The position numbers and the translations under genes are program-made. Shown in pieces: positions 6,423 to 14,818 of a stretch of DNA of 64,000 nt (the first letter of the stretch is position 1; each line of letters begins with the position of its first letter). Source of the DNA: an uncultured Gemmatimonadales bacterium (GTDB lineage Bacteria > Gemmatimonadota > Gemmatimonadetes > Gemmatimonadales > GWC2-71-9); assembly GCA_947259405.1 (NCBI GenBank), contig CAMYLY010000011.1, positions 1-64,000 on the forward strand, given 5' to 3'. Under the pieces are notes generated by a model, which was not told the origin of the DNA, did not search any database, and saw nothing but the letters and a program-made list of their open reading frames with translations.

Positions 6423-6549
6423 TGAGACTCCAGGTGGTTGGAAATGGCTGCCTTCCCTACGCAATCACGGCCTCGAGGATTCGGTACGGCTCGCATGAAC
6501 GGGGTTACGGCGATGACCTATGACCGACCTACCCTGATGTGGTGCCGAG

Positions 6550-6579
6550 TTGCCAAATCCGCCGAGCCGAGCCGATACT
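6550..6579 (+). promoter_or_regulatory. Probable promoter of the Uma2 gene
   Basis: TTGCCA (6550-6555) and GATACT (6574-6579) are 18 bp apart. Transcription would begin about 7 nt beyond, at the second ATG (6586). The mRNA would then be leaderless, which fits the lack of a ribosome binding site. Confidence 0.4.
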
Positions 6580-6585
6580 ATGGGT

Positions 6586-7140
6586 ATGCCAGCGCTGGTT
6601 CCGAGTTACACCGCCGAAGAGGTGCGCCAGTTCCCGGATGATCGAGTGCGGTACGAGGTCATTCGGGGCGAGCTGTTCGTGACCCCGGCACCCGGGATAC
6701 CACACCAACGAGCCCTGTTCGAACTGGCGGCGCTCCTGAAGACGTATGTCGAGGATTACGAGCTCGGTGAGACCATCATCGCGCCATTCGAGGTCGAGTT
6801 CTCCAAGGACACGGCTGTCCAGCCTGACATTCTGGTCATCCTCAACGATCGAGCGGACCAGCTGACTCGAAAGCGGTTGATGGGGCCGCCGTCGCTCGCG
6901 ATCGAAGTGATCTCCTATTCGAGCAAACGCACCGACCGTCTACAGAAACGGTCCCTCTACTTGGAAGACGGCGTCGACGAGTACTGGGTCGTGGACCCGG
7001 ACCCGCGACACGTAGAACGCTGGGTCCCGGGCGCGTCACAACCCGAGATTCTCACCGACCAGCTAACCTGGCAGCCGCGACCGCCGGCGCCAGCCATGGA
7101 TGTGGACCTGCGAAATCTGTTCGAGAAGGTCTGGCGCTAG
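6586..7140 (+). CDS. Uma2-family (DUF820) PD-(D/E)XK nuclease-like protein
   Basis: A 184-residue protein of the Uma2 family. Landmarks are YTAEEVRQFPDD at the N-terminus, RYEVIRGELFV, PFEVEF, then QPDILVI and LAIEVISYSS (the PD and ExK-like strands), and DEYWVVDP near the end. The fold is that of restriction-like endonucleases but the substrate is unknown, and the family is often multi-copy and mobile. ATG 6580 is an alternative start; 6586 fits the promoter position. It stands alone between opposite-strand genes. Confidence 0.85.
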   Translation: MPALVPSYTAEEVRQFPDDRVRYEVIRGELFVTPAPGIPHQRALFELAALLKTYVEDYELGETIIAPFEVEFSKDTAVQPDILVILNDRADQLTRKRLMGPPSLAIEVISYSSKRTDRLQKRSLYLEDGVDEYWVVDPDPRHVERWVPGASQPEILTDQLTWQPRPPAPAMDVDLRNLFEKVWR

Positions 7141-7180
7141 CGATGCCTTCCGCCCATCCGCCTACGCGCCCGTCCGCCCG

Positions 7181-7663
7181 CTAGAATACCCAACCGAAAC
7201 TCGCGCCCCCCCACAACGGCGCAATCGCATTCGCGTTGAAGAACGGCGTGTACGTAAGTCGCAGGAAGAATCCAGTTGGCCGCGGCTGGAACTGGTAGCC
7301 CAGGATGCCGATGCCATAGCCCCCGACGACATCGGTCTCCTCGAGTAGGTCGACATCCGCAAACCACGCTACGCCGCCGCCGAGTCCGAGAATCGCGGCG
7401 TGCTGCTGACTCCCAACCTGTACTATGGCGGCGCCGAACCCCAACAGGTACTCGAAGCCGTCCTGTGGCCATCCGCCGCCACCGACGCGGAGTGAGAGCG
7501 GGCCCGTGACCTGACGTTCGTAGTTGAGGGAGTACACGATGCCCGGCCCGAAGGCGTCAACGTACAGCCGATTGCGACCGGGTTCTTGAGCAAGAAGGAC
7601 AGATGACAGCACGATGAACGCCACCAGGCTCACTGCGACTCTACTCCACCGCACCATGACCAC
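7181..7663 (-). CDS. Small exported beta-barrel-like protein
   Basis: A 160-residue protein with a clear signal peptide (hydrophobic VAVSLVAFIVLSSVLLAQ). The mature part is a series of short glycine- and aromatic-rich strands (PGIVYSLNYERQVTG, AAILGLGGGVAWF, GFFLRLTYTPFF) ending in Phe (GASFGWVF), as in small outer-membrane barrels. No catalytic motif is visible and the family is not recognised. ATG codons at 7663 and 7657 are both possible starts. Confidence 0.65.
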   Translation of the reverse strand: MVMVRWSRVAVSLVAFIVLSSVLLAQEPGRNRLYVDAFGPGIVYSLNYERQVTGPLSLRVGGGGWPQDGFEYLLGFGAAIVQVGSQQHAAILGLGGGVAWFADVDLLEETDVVGGYGIGILGYQFQPRPTGFFLRLTYTPFFNANAIAPLWGGASFGWVF

Positions 7664-7778
7664 TCTCCCCGTGAGTTTCTGGCTTACACCCGGAGCGAGA
7701 CCCCAATCCGCATGCGATTGTTACCGAGCGCCGGCGTGTCGATTCATGCGTGCAACGCGACCCTCTCGCTGGCTGCCT

Positions 7779-8372
7779 TCAACACGCTGCCTGTCGCCCA
7801 GCTTCCAGCCCCGTGCGCGTCGACAAGTACGCGCGCCACTCATTGTCGGTTTCGTCCAGCTGGTCAAGCGCGGTCACGTCCCACCGACGGCGCAATGACT
7901 CGAGCGCGTATCGCAGAAACGTCTCACAGCGCGCCGCCGCCTGCTTCTTTGCCTGCGGCTTGAGAAGCAGGTTCACGCCCACGAGGGCGGTCGTTACCCC
8001 AGCACTGATCGCGGCAATGCGCTTGACCCGGTCCGGATCGTCCACGAACAGCGGCGCGACCATGCCACCAACGGGCACGGCCAACGTCGCAAGGGTCAAC
8101 ACCGTGTTGAGTGCGCCGCCCTGCGCGCCCTCGGCTCGTACCAACTCTTCTTCGTACGCAGTGATCAAGTTGACGATCCGGTCGGACAACCCCGGGGCCC
8201 CAGGCCGATCAAGTGCCGCGCGCGCCACCGCTGGCTCCTCGTAAAGAAACGGCTCCTCCTCTTCCAGTACCTGGAGCGCGGGCGTGGGAGCGGAAAACGG
8301 CTGCGCCCCGGCACACCCTACAGTCGCCCCGAGCAAGACCACAATTGCAGCACGTCCCAACACGCTCATCAT
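7779..8372 (-). CDS. Lipoprotein of unknown function
   Basis: About 197 residues. Tandem ATGs at 8372 and 8369 follow GAGGAGG at good spacing, better than the ATG at 8393. The N-terminus (VLGRAAIVVLLGATVGC) is a lipoprotein signal. The mature part has an acidic stretch (LEEEEPFLYEEP), a long helix (LITAYEEELVRAEGA) and two hydrophobic segments (NTVLTLATLAVPVGG, IAAISAGVTTALVG), and ends in Cys. No family is recognised. The hydrophobic segments suggest membrane contact. Confidence 0.6.
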   Translation of the reverse strand: MMSVLGRAAIVVLLGATVGCAGAQPFSAPTPALQVLEEEEPFLYEEPAVARAALDRPGAPGLSDRIVNLITAYEEELVRAEGAQGGALNTVLTLATLAVPVGGMVAPLFVDDPDRVKRIAAISAGVTTALVGVNLLLKPQAKKQAAARCETFLRYALESLRRRWDVTALDQLDETDNEWRAYLSTRTGLEAGRQAAC

Positions 8373-8405
8373 TTGCCTCCTCAACGGAAACACCGGCTTA
8401 CCGAC

Positions 8406-8915
8406 CTACCCGCCCCTGATCTTTCGCGTCAGGGCCGGCTCGAGTCCCATGAGTCGCTCATACGTCACGATCTGCCCACGATGATACATCTCCTGTGCAA
8501 TGCCGTGATGCAGCCACTGCATGCGACTCCACTTCGAGCCGTCAAAGTTGGTGACCGGTCCGAACATCTTCTCCTCACCCACCTTCTTGAACCGCTTCAC
8601 TGCATCGTCGATCTGGGACTCCAGCATCGCGATCAGTTCCTTCTTGGTCTGCGCGTCATAGACCGAGGCCGAATACATCTCGAGAAATTCGGGGAACGAT
8701 GCGCGCGAGAAGTCGGGCTCAGGTTGCGTCAACTCGGCGGTCATCATCATGGCCACTTCCAAGATGTGCTGGATCATCTCGCGGACGCTGCGGACATCGG
8801 GAGTGGGACGGAAATCGAACTTGGTCGCGCGGACGTTCTGGATCTCCTCGATGAGGCCGGCACGCTCACCGCGCCACGCGGTCAGCGATTCAGTCAAAAA
8901 GGCTGTTTTGGCCAC
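8406..8915 (-). CDS. DinB/YfiT-like metal-binding protein
   Basis: A 169-residue four-helix-bundle protein of the DinB superfamily. VREMIQHILEVA provides the first metal His, and HHGIAQEMYHRGQI carries the typical HxxxH pair. The family includes bacillithiol/mycothiol transferases and other metal-dependent transferases, but the substrate cannot be told from sequence. Length and helix pattern are normal for the family. It is transcribed towards, and lies 33 nt from, the lipoprotein gene and could share its transcript. Confidence 0.8.
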   Translation of the reverse strand: MAKTAFLTESLTAWRGERAGLIEEIQNVRATKFDFRPTPDVRSVREMIQHILEVAMMMTAELTQPEPDFSRASFPEFLEMYSASVYDAQTKKELIAMLESQIDDAVKRFKKVGEEKMFGPVTNFDGSKWSRMQWLHHGIAQEMYHRGQIVTYERLMGLEPALTRKIRGG

Positions 8916-9015
8916 GGGTCTCGCACCGGTTCACCTGTCGTGAGAAAGATGACGCTCTTCGAGGCAAAGAACCACAGACGCAATTGATGGTCAAGACGGC
9001 AGGCTATCTTGCAGG

Positions 9016-9237
9016 ATGATCTTTGCGTCGCGGTCTCCCCGCAGTCCCGATCGATGGTATCGCTGGAAAGCGCTCGCGCTCGTGACGGGCGTGGGCCTCT
9101 TCCTCCTCGGCATCCGTCTCCAGCAAAGATGGTTGACGTGGGTAGGTACCGGTGTGCTCGCGCTCGCCCTGGTGCTGCGCGTGTTCGCCGGACGGAGAGG
9201 CCGGATCGCGGAGACCCGTGAGGAGGACCTTCAGTAG
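9016..9237 (+). CDS. Small membrane protein
   Basis: A 73-residue protein with two hydrophobic helices (ALALVTGVGLFLLGI and LTWVGTGVLALALVL) separated by a short basic turn, with Arg-rich ends. Its last 7 bp overlap the end of the opposite-strand sialidase-like gene. CAGG touches the ATG, so there is no normal Shine-Dalgarno spacing. Function unknown. Confidence 0.55.
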   Translation: MIFASRSPRSPDRWYRWKALALVTGVGLFLLGIRLQQRWLTWVGTGVLALALVLRVFAGRRGRIAETREEDLQ

Positions 9238-10436
9238 GCTTGGGCGCTCGCTACCCTGACACCTCCCGTCTCGCCAAGCAGGGTCCACGCGAAGACCAAC
9301 TCCTCTCCCACACGCGTCATCCGCGGGAAACCGGACCCGCGCGCCTCTGCCGTCGGGGACACCAACCATGATTCGCCCGCATCGCCACGTGCTGACACCC
9401 ATCGAGCCCTGACTTCTGCTTCCGGGTCCACGAGTTCGAGCCATGAGACGACAACAGATCCATCGTCCACATGCTCGATGTCTACGCGCCCGCGGGGAGT
9501 GCCATCGTCGACCCGAATGGGATCTGAGAACGAGGCCCCGCCATCGGTCGAGAACGCGACCTGCACACGGGCCCGGTTCTCGGGCGCCGCGAACCACGCA
9601 ACGGCGACCGTGTCCCCCTGCACGGAGAGCTGCGGCCCGTTTACGGGGCATCCGGGATAGTGCCAGTTGTCGTGTCCTACGTACACGGGATCGGTCCACG
9701 CCCCATCCACGAATCGCACGACCGCAATGTCGCGGATCTCCTCTTCCGAGCGGTCGCGATAGGCGGCGACCAGTCCCGACGTCGTTGCGACCATCGAAGT
9801 CGTACAACACTCGCACGTGCGGCCGTCGATGAGGACGTCCTCTCCGAGCGATCCGTCGCTGCCGATGGTGGTGAACCGGATGGACATGGCACCGGCATCG
9901 GCATAGCCCTCTCCGTGCCCTCCGGTCATCTGTCGACCGTCGAGCCAGACGGCCGCTGCCCCACTTCCCCACGGAACGACCGACACGAAGCCATGTTCCG
10001 TCGGTGAATCGTCGCGATGCGGTTTGAACGGCTCCGACCACGTCGCACCGCGGTCGTGCGACGTCGCCATCATCACGTGGTACGCGTACGTGTCTTCCGC
10101 GGTCTTCTGCAGCCAGTGTACGAGCCACGTTCCGTCGTCCAGTTCGGTGATCGATGGAAAGTCGGCCCAATTGACGAAGAACCCCGATCCTTGGACGACG
10201 GTCACGGGGTCGAACCATCCGTCGGGGGTACGTTCCGCGACGCGCAGTGCGTACGTCCGCCCTTCGACGCGGTCCCACCACGACATGAGTGCCCCACCAT
10301 CCTTCGTCGCGACCACGTTCGGCGCCTGGCTGCCTGGAGCCGCGCTGAACTCGGCGTCGGAGACGGTGTACAGGGGAGCGCCCTCGGCACAGGCGAGCGC
10401 GGCGAGAACCGGGAGGAGTATGAGGAGTCGTTTCAT
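9231..10436 (-). CDS. Exo-sialidase-like (BNR-type propeller) lipoprotein
   Basis: A 401-residue protein beginning MKRLLILLPVLAALAC, a lipoprotein signal (LAALAC). The mature part repeats BNR/Asp-box-like strands (SHDRGATWSEPF, STDGGASFSDPI) over a sialidase-type six-blade propeller. A tight cysteine cluster, TCECCTTS, and PGCPVNGP further on are notable and are probably metal- or disulfide-linked. The Arg triad of true sialidases is not evident, so hydrolase activity is unproven. A start 12 codons upstream is possible, but this one yields a clean lipobox. Confidence 0.75.
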   Translation of the reverse strand: MKRLLILLPVLAALACAEGAPLYTVSDAEFSAAPGSQAPNVVATKDGGALMSWWDRVEGRTYALRVAERTPDGWFDPVTVVQGSGFFVNWADFPSITELDDGTWLVHWLQKTAEDTYAYHVMMATSHDRGATWSEPFKPHRDDSPTEHGFVSVVPWGSGAAAVWLDGRQMTGGHGEGYADAGAMSIRFTTIGSDGSLGEDVLIDGRTCECCTTSMVATTSGLVAAYRDRSEEEIRDIAVVRFVDGAWTDPVYVGHDNWHYPGCPVNGPQLSVQGDTVAVAWFAAPENRARVQVAFSTDGGASFSDPIRVDDGTPRGRVDIEHVDDGSVVVSWLELVDPEAEVRARWVSARGDAGESWLVSPTAEARGSGFPRMTRVGEELVFAWTLLGETGGVRVASAQAY

Positions 10437-10476
10437 GGGAAGGAAGATCGCGGAGCGGGAGGGAGTCGTCAAATAG

Positions 10477-10513
10477 GGCGAAGGACGAAGGGCGAAGGGC
10501 GAAGGACGAAGGC
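10477..10513. repeat. Short GGCGAAGG/GACGAAGG repeat
   Basis: Six tandem variants of a 7-8 bp unit (GGGCGAA, GGACGAA) lie in the gap between the divergent sialidase-like and NTF2-like genes. A related stretch occurs at about 28546-28570. It is G-rich on the plus strand and is distinct from the nonamer family. Confidence 0.6.
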
Positions 10514-10574
10514 GGTTAGCTTGTTAACTGTTAGCTGTCCACCGTTGGCTGAATACGACCATGGAGAGATCGAT

Positions 10575-11129
10575 ATGCGTAGGCTCGTGATGGCTGTCGC
10601 GGTTGCAGGAATCTCAGTTGGCCCCTTGGCTGCCCAGACCACGGCACCCACTGGCGGCACCATGCCGGAGGCCGATCCGGCCGACGTCTCAAGTACGGAC
10701 GCCATCGTTACCGCGCTGTACGCCTCCATTTCCGGCGCTGCCGGCGAGGCGCGCAATTGGGATCGGTTTCGCTCGCTGTTCATTCCAGAAGCCAAACTGA
10801 TCCCGTCATTCGTCCGGCCTAACAACGCCAAAGCTGAGGCGCTGGTGTGGGCCGTGGACGAGTACATCGAGCAGGCGGGCGCGCAGCTGGAAGAGAACGG
10901 CTTTTTCGAGCGCGAGATTAGCAACGTCGAGGAGCGTTTCGAGGGTATCGCACACCGGTTCTCCACGTACGACTCCCGCCGCACGCCCGACGGCGACATC
11001 ATCGCAAAAGGCATCAACTCGATTCAGCTGATGTGGGACGGCGAGCGTTGGTGGATAGTCAATATTTTCTGGCGGGGGGTGGGGCCGGGGGATGAGATTC
11101 CGGCGCGATACTGGAATCAGAAGGGATAG
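10575..11129 (+). CDS. Exported NTF2/SnoaL-like protein
   Basis: A 184-residue protein starting at ATG 10575, with GGAGAG 6 nt upstream. A signal peptide ends near GPLAAQ. The mature part has the cone-shaped NTF2-like layout: helices at NWDRFRSLFIPEAKLI, then strands ending SIQLMWDGERWWIVNIFW. Relatives are often annotated as hypothetical SnoaL-like proteins and no catalytic residues can be assigned. The TAG stop lies inside a GGGATAG repeat unit, so the gene's end is formed by the nonamer array that follows. Confidence 0.75.
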   Translation: MRRLVMAVAVAGISVGPLAAQTTAPTGGTMPEADPADVSSTDAIVTALYASISGAAGEARNWDRFRSLFIPEAKLIPSFVRPNNAKAEALVWAVDEYIEQAGAQLEENGFFEREISNVEERFEGIAHRFSTYDSRRTPDGDIIAKGINSIQLMWDGERWWIVNIFWRGVGPGDEIPARYWNQKG

Positions 11130-11156
11130 AAGGGATAGAGGGGATAGGGGGGATAA
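11119..11156. repeat. Nonamer repeat array (GGGATAGAA type)
   Basis: AGAAGGGATAGAAGGGATAG and more, about four units of 8-9 bp, cover the last codons and stop of the NTF2-like gene. An inverted array at 11588-11612 closes off the four-helix-bundle gene between them. Confidence 0.85.
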
Positions 11157-11229
11157 GAGTCGCACAAAATCGATCTCACGTGGCGTTGGAATGATGACGC
11201 TCCTGTCTCGGGGCTGGCTAGCGTCGAGT

Positions 11230-11584
11230 GTGAATGCTCATCGGCATCTCATTGCGTGGCAGCGATGTTACGCTCTGGCATCAGCCGTTTTACGCTGCCA
11301 CAGACGCGTTCCCTGGACACGAGCGCTACGGCCTAGTGCAACAGCTGCGCCGGGCCGCCGTGTCGGCGCCGGCCAACGTCGCCGAGGGCTACGCCAGACG
11401 AGGGCAGGCCGAATTCAAGCGTTTTTTGGGGATCACCCTGGGGTCTCTGGCAGAAGTCGACACGCTTCTGCTGCTTTCTAGAGATCAAGGCTACTTGACT
11501 GACGGAAAGTACGCGACCCTGACCGCAATCCATGAAGAGGCCGGCAAGGTCACTGTAGGATTGCTGCGCCGTCTCCGACGCTGA
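11230..11584 (+). pseudogene. Frameshifted four-helix-bundle (23S rRNA IVP-like) protein
   Basis: The family layout is split over two frames. HRHLIAWQRCYALASAV is in the frame from GTG 11230. After the run TTTT at 11288-11291 the other frame continues YAATDAFPGHERYGLVQQLR, then SAPANVAEGYARRG and AEFKRFLGITLGSLAEVDT to the stop at 11584. Removing one T joins them into one normal-length protein. This is either a real frameshift or an error in a homopolymer. The family, first seen in 23S rRNA intervening sequences, also occurs as stand-alone mobile cassettes. Confidence 0.8.
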
Positions 11585-12176
11585 CTACCCTTCTATCCCC
11601 TCTATCCCCTCTGCGATCAATGCGCTGGAAATCGTATTCGAATCGCGCACCGAACCGACCATTGGACGTCCCGACCCAGGCGCCGAGTCCGATTTCGAAC
11701 GCAAACCCGGATACCCCGCCGCCGGAAAACTTCGGAGAAGGCAGATAGGCACCGCGCACCCACACCCGCGCAATGTTGGCGAGACGGTTCTCTGAAAGCA
11801 GCCCGATACGCACGAACCCGACGTCGGTCGCCGCGAACTCGGGTTTCGCCACACGCCCAGATCCACCGATCTGCAGTGCGAGCGCCGGGCTGACGAAATA
11901 CGAGAGTCGGAAGTCGCCCTGCGTGAACTCGAGATCTTCGGTGAGTCCCGTTTCGGCATCCGGTTCGAGTCGAGACAGATACCCTTCTCCCTGCACCATG
12001 AACCGCCCGAACCGCCACTCCACGAGCCCACCGACCGCACCGCCATCGTACTGAAGCTGCTCACCAACTTCGGCGTACGAGATGGCACCCACGTTCACGG
12101 CGAAGCGAATGGCCTGCGCCTGGACCGGCGCGGCAGCGACGACGGCGACAATGAGGCACCCTAACGCGCGTTTCAT
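11550..12176 (-). CDS. Exported outer-membrane beta-barrel-like protein
   Basis: A 208-residue protein with signal peptide (LGCLIVAVVAAAPVQAQ) and alternating strands (VGGLVEWRFGRFMVQGEGYL, LQIGGSGRVAK, GARFEYDFQRID). A barrel would normally end near YDFQRI. Here the frame runs on through a nonamer array as RRGDRGDRR and then through antisense of the neighbouring gene, so the last 25 or so residues look acquired. Its ATG overlaps the stop of the TPR gene (ATGA), making it the last gene of a four-gene operon. It overlaps the four-helix-bundle gene tail-to-tail by 35 bp. Confidence 0.7.
   Translation of the reverse strand: MKRALGCLIVAVVAAAPVQAQAIRFAVNVGAISYAEVGEQLQYDGGAVGGLVEWRFGRFMVQGEGYLSRLEPDAETGLTEDLEFTQGDFRLSYFVSPALALQIGGSGRVAKPEFAATDVGFVRIGLLSENRLANIARVWVRGAYLPSPKFSGGGVSGFAFEIGLGAWVGTSNGRFGARFEYDFQRIDRRGDRGDRRVVSVGDGAAILQ
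11588..11612. repeat. Nonamer repeat array, inverted copy
   Basis: TTCTATCCCCTCTATCCCCT, the reverse complement of the array at 11119-11156. It lies inside the 3' end of the barrel-like gene and encodes its RRGDRGDRR tail. Together the arrays bracket the four-helix-bundle gene in inverted orientation. Confidence 0.8.
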
Positions 12177-13201
12177 TGTTGGCCTCCCATCGCCGCCACC
12201 TCGACAACGGTGAGGCGCACCTGGCGAAGGCGTTCCGCGTTATCCGCCGCAATCTGCTGGTTCTGTTGAGCGAGTTGTTGGTCTAATAACTGGTTGTATC
12301 GAATGTTGGCTTCGACAGGCCGCGGGTCGGGCTTGCGAATACTCATCACGAACCCGGTGACCAGTGCGGCGAAGCTGACGGCCCCAACGCCGTTCCGCCA
12401 GTTGTCGCCAAGGTCCGGGTTCGACAGCGCAAACGCCGCCCCGGTCGACAACCCCGCGTAGAGCACCGACAGCCCAAGCGGTCGCCAATCCCGCGACGGT
12501 GACTCCATCTCCGCCAGCTTCTGGTAACCCGGCAAGCCCGTCAGATGCGGGACGGTATCCACAGCGCCGTGCTGGATGTCGATCTGCGCCGGGACCGAGA
12601 ACTCGTTGGCCCCTTCGATGGCAGTGACGAGCACTTGGTAGCGGCCCGGCTCCACTGGGTCTCCACTCGCAGTCACGGGAGACCAGCGAATCCCTCCAGT
12701 CCCCGCCACGAGCTGCGAGTCAATGACCGCATCGTACCCCGGCCCAATGACACGAGTGATCACGCGTGATGGCCGCGAGACACTGAAGTTGACCGGGACG
12801 AAGCCTTGGCCCGATACAAACGTCGCGCTGTCGACGGACACGCGCCGCACCACGAGCACCTGCCCGAGCGCGGACGCGTAGAGTGACGTGATGCGGGGCG
12901 AGACGCGGTTGATATCCGGTTCACGATTCGGATCGAGGAAGATGAGTTCGCGAAAGGCCTCGACGGCCTGACGCGTCGAGTCTAGGGCCCCATAGGAGAA
13001 TGCGAGGATTTCGTACGCTTGAGCGCGGTCAGTCGCCGTGAGCTGCTCGTTGAGCGAGCGCTGCGCAGTCTGGATGGCCAACGCAAGATCGAGCCCATCG
13101 TAGGCTCGTTGTGCCGCCAGCACGGTCGGGCTGTCCTGTGCACGCACGCCGACCGGCATCAGAAACAGTATTGCGAATGCCCACACGACTCGTCGCATCA
13201 T
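12173..13201 (-). CDS. Exported TPR-containing protein with C-terminal membrane helices
   Basis: A 342-residue protein. Its ATG (13201) overlaps the kinase stop as TGATG. A signal peptide ends near GVRAQD. Residues about 20-110 are TPR-like helices (AAQRAYDGLDLALAIQTAQR, DRAQAYEILAFSYGALD). A beta-rich middle (FSVSRPSRVITRVIG, EPGRYQVLVTAIEG) resembles a FlgD-like Ig fold. Two hydrophobic segments and a Gln-rich coiled coil (LLDQQLAQQNQQIAA) end the protein. It is probably an envelope partner of the kinase encoded just upstream. Confidence 0.7.
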   Translation of the reverse strand: MMRRVVWAFAILFLMPVGVRAQDSPTVLAAQRAYDGLDLALAIQTAQRSLNEQLTATDRAQAYEILAFSYGALDSTRQAVEAFRELIFLDPNREPDINRVSPRITSLYASALGQVLVVRRVSVDSATFVSGQGFVPVNFSVSRPSRVITRVIGPGYDAVIDSQLVAGTGGIRWSPVTASGDPVEPGRYQVLVTAIEGANEFSVPAQIDIQHGAVDTVPHLTGLPGYQKLAEMESPSRDWRPLGLSVLYAGLSTGAAFALSNPDLGDNWRNGVGAVSFAALVTGFVMSIRKPDPRPVEANIRYNQLLDQQLAQQNQQIAADNAERLRQVRLTVVEVAAMGGQQ

Positions 13202-14814
13202 CACGGAATTGGGATGAGGGTGATAGTTCGTCGCAGGCGGTTCCTTGCCACGATTTCCACCGTGTCGGCCCATGTTTGATATCCCTCCCGTCGTATCTCA
13301 ATGATGTGACGGCCCGGTGACAGTGCGAAGTCAATCAGTGGAGTATCCCCACGCTCGACACCATCGATAGACACAGTCCCAAAGGGCACTGCACGGATGC
13401 TGACGAAGCCCATCGGTGGCGGCGTGGGTTGTTGCACCACCGGTTGCTGGACCGGATCTCGACGCGGTGCCTGGTCCGGTTGACGCACAGGGTCACCCGG
13501 TGGGCTCACCACCTGGGTCGCGGTATCCTCTGGCGGTTGCGTCGCCACCTGGGCGGCCGTGTCGAGCACTGAAGCCGTGTCTTCAGGTGGGGGCGTGACC
13601 ACGACATTGGCCGAGTCAATCGAAGCCACGGTCGCGAACGGTGAGTTCTCGCTATTGAGTGCCCACCATCCGCCGACGCCACCGGCAGCGATCACCAACA
13701 CACCAGCCAACACACCAACCATCGGCCGTTTCTTCTTCTTGGTCGGGGCGGCGGGTGACGGTTCAATGGCTCCCGTCGGAGGTGTGATCTGCGTTGCCGC
13801 ATCCGTGCTGGCAACACTCTGCGACGTGAGGGGTCGTGGCACTCCCGTCGGACCGGCAACGGGATTCTCGGGCCACACCGCCGTCGCCAAATCTTCCATG
13901 GTCGAAAAACGATCGTTGGGGTCCTTCGCCAGCGCGCGCCGCAACGCGGTCGACAGAAACGGCGGCGAATCGGGCCGCAACTCGTCGGGTGGTTGCGGCT
14001 CTTCGAAAATGTGCTTGTAGATGACGGTGTGAATCGAGTCATCCGCGAACGGCAGACGCCCCGTCAGCATACGGTATCCGACCACCGCCAACGAGTATTG
14101 GTCGCTCCGTCCGTCGACGTTGAGCCCTTTCGCTTGTTCGGGACTCATGTAATGCGGCGTCCCAATGACCTGCCCGGTTGCGGTGAACTGCGTCGCGGCC
14201 TGGGACGCCTTGGAGATCCCAAAGTCCATCAATACGGTCCGGCCGGCATCGTCGATCATGATGTTCGCCGGTTTGATATCGCGGTGGACCACGCCGCGCT
14301 GATGCGCGTGCCCCAATGCCACCGAGCATTCCCACAGGATGCGCTGCGTCGTATCGATCGGGACCCGGCCGGCTCGTAACACGTCGTCCAGGCTACGACC
14401 GCTCACGTATTTCATGACGAAGTAGTAAAGCGTCGCCGAGGACTCAACCGCGTAGATGGGAATGATTCCCGGATGGTCGAGCTTCGCCGCCGTTTTCGCT
14501 TCACGTTCGAAGCGGCCGACGAACTTCTCGTCGCTCGAGAGTTCAGGTGGGAGAACCTTCACGGCGACTGCGCGATCGAGAGCCGTGTCCGTCGCGAGGA
14601 AGACGGCTCCCATCCCACCGCGCCCCAGCAACTCTCCGAGCTCGTACCGGTGACCCAATTCCGCTTGAAGCATGTCGTAAAGGCTGGACACCCCGGCGGG
14701 GGTCGCCTGGGTTGTCTGGATGCGGGAGCCTGGATCAGAGGGATCGGCGCCGCATTGATTGCAGAACCGACTGTTGTCGGGCAACTCCGTCTTACAGTGA
14801 ACGCAGATCATCAA
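13201..14814 (-). CDS. Ser/Thr protein kinase with zinc ribbon, TM helix and PEGA domain
   Basis: A 537-residue Hanks-type kinase. Residues 4-21 form a zinc ribbon (C4, C7, C18, C21). The kinase domain follows at about 57-320, with G-loop GRGGMG, AVKVLPPE (ATP lysine), HRDIKPAN catalytic loop, DFGISKA and GTPHYMSPEQAKG. A Pro/Thr-rich linker and one TM helix (VGVLAGVLVIAAGGVGGWW) lead to a C-terminal PEGA domain, probably periplasmic. Kinase motifs are intact, so it should be active. Its stop and start overlaps with neighbouring genes place it in an operon with a lipoprotein, a TPR protein and a barrel protein. Confidence 0.92.
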   Translation of the reverse strand: MMICVHCKTELPDNSRFCNQCGADPSDPGSRIQTTQATPAGVSSLYDMLQAELGHRYELGELLGRGGMGAVFLATDTALDRAVAVKVLPPELSSDEKFVGRFEREAKTAAKLDHPGIIPIYAVESSATLYYFVMKYVSGRSLDDVLRAGRVPIDTTQRILWECSVALGHAHQRGVVHRDIKPANIMIDDAGRTVLMDFGISKASQAATQFTATGQVIGTPHYMSPEQAKGLNVDGRSDQYSLAVVGYRMLTGRLPFADDSIHTVIYKHIFEEPQPPDELRPDSPPFLSTALRRALAKDPNDRFSTMEDLATAVWPENPVAGPTGVPRPLTSQSVASTDAATQITPPTGAIEPSPAAPTKKKKRPMVGVLAGVLVIAAGGVGGWWALNSENSPFATVASIDSANVVVTPPPEDTASVLDTAAQVATQPPEDTATQVVSPPGDPVRQPDQAPRRDPVQQPVVQQPTPPPMGFVSIRAVPFGTVSIDGVERGDTPLIDFALSPGRHIIEIRREGYQTWADTVEIVARNRLRRTITLIPIP

Positions 14815-14818
14815 GTCG

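Noticed and set aside
9004-10281. 425-codon minus-strand frame opposite and shifted to the sialidase-like gene
   Set aside because: Arg-rich shadow frame with no domain; the frame with signal peptide and Asp-box-like strands is the real one.
10477-10513. CRISPR-like repeats among the G-rich arrays
   Set aside because: Units are only 7-10 bp, contiguous and without unique spacers; no cas gene is present. No CRISPR array was seen anywhere in the window.
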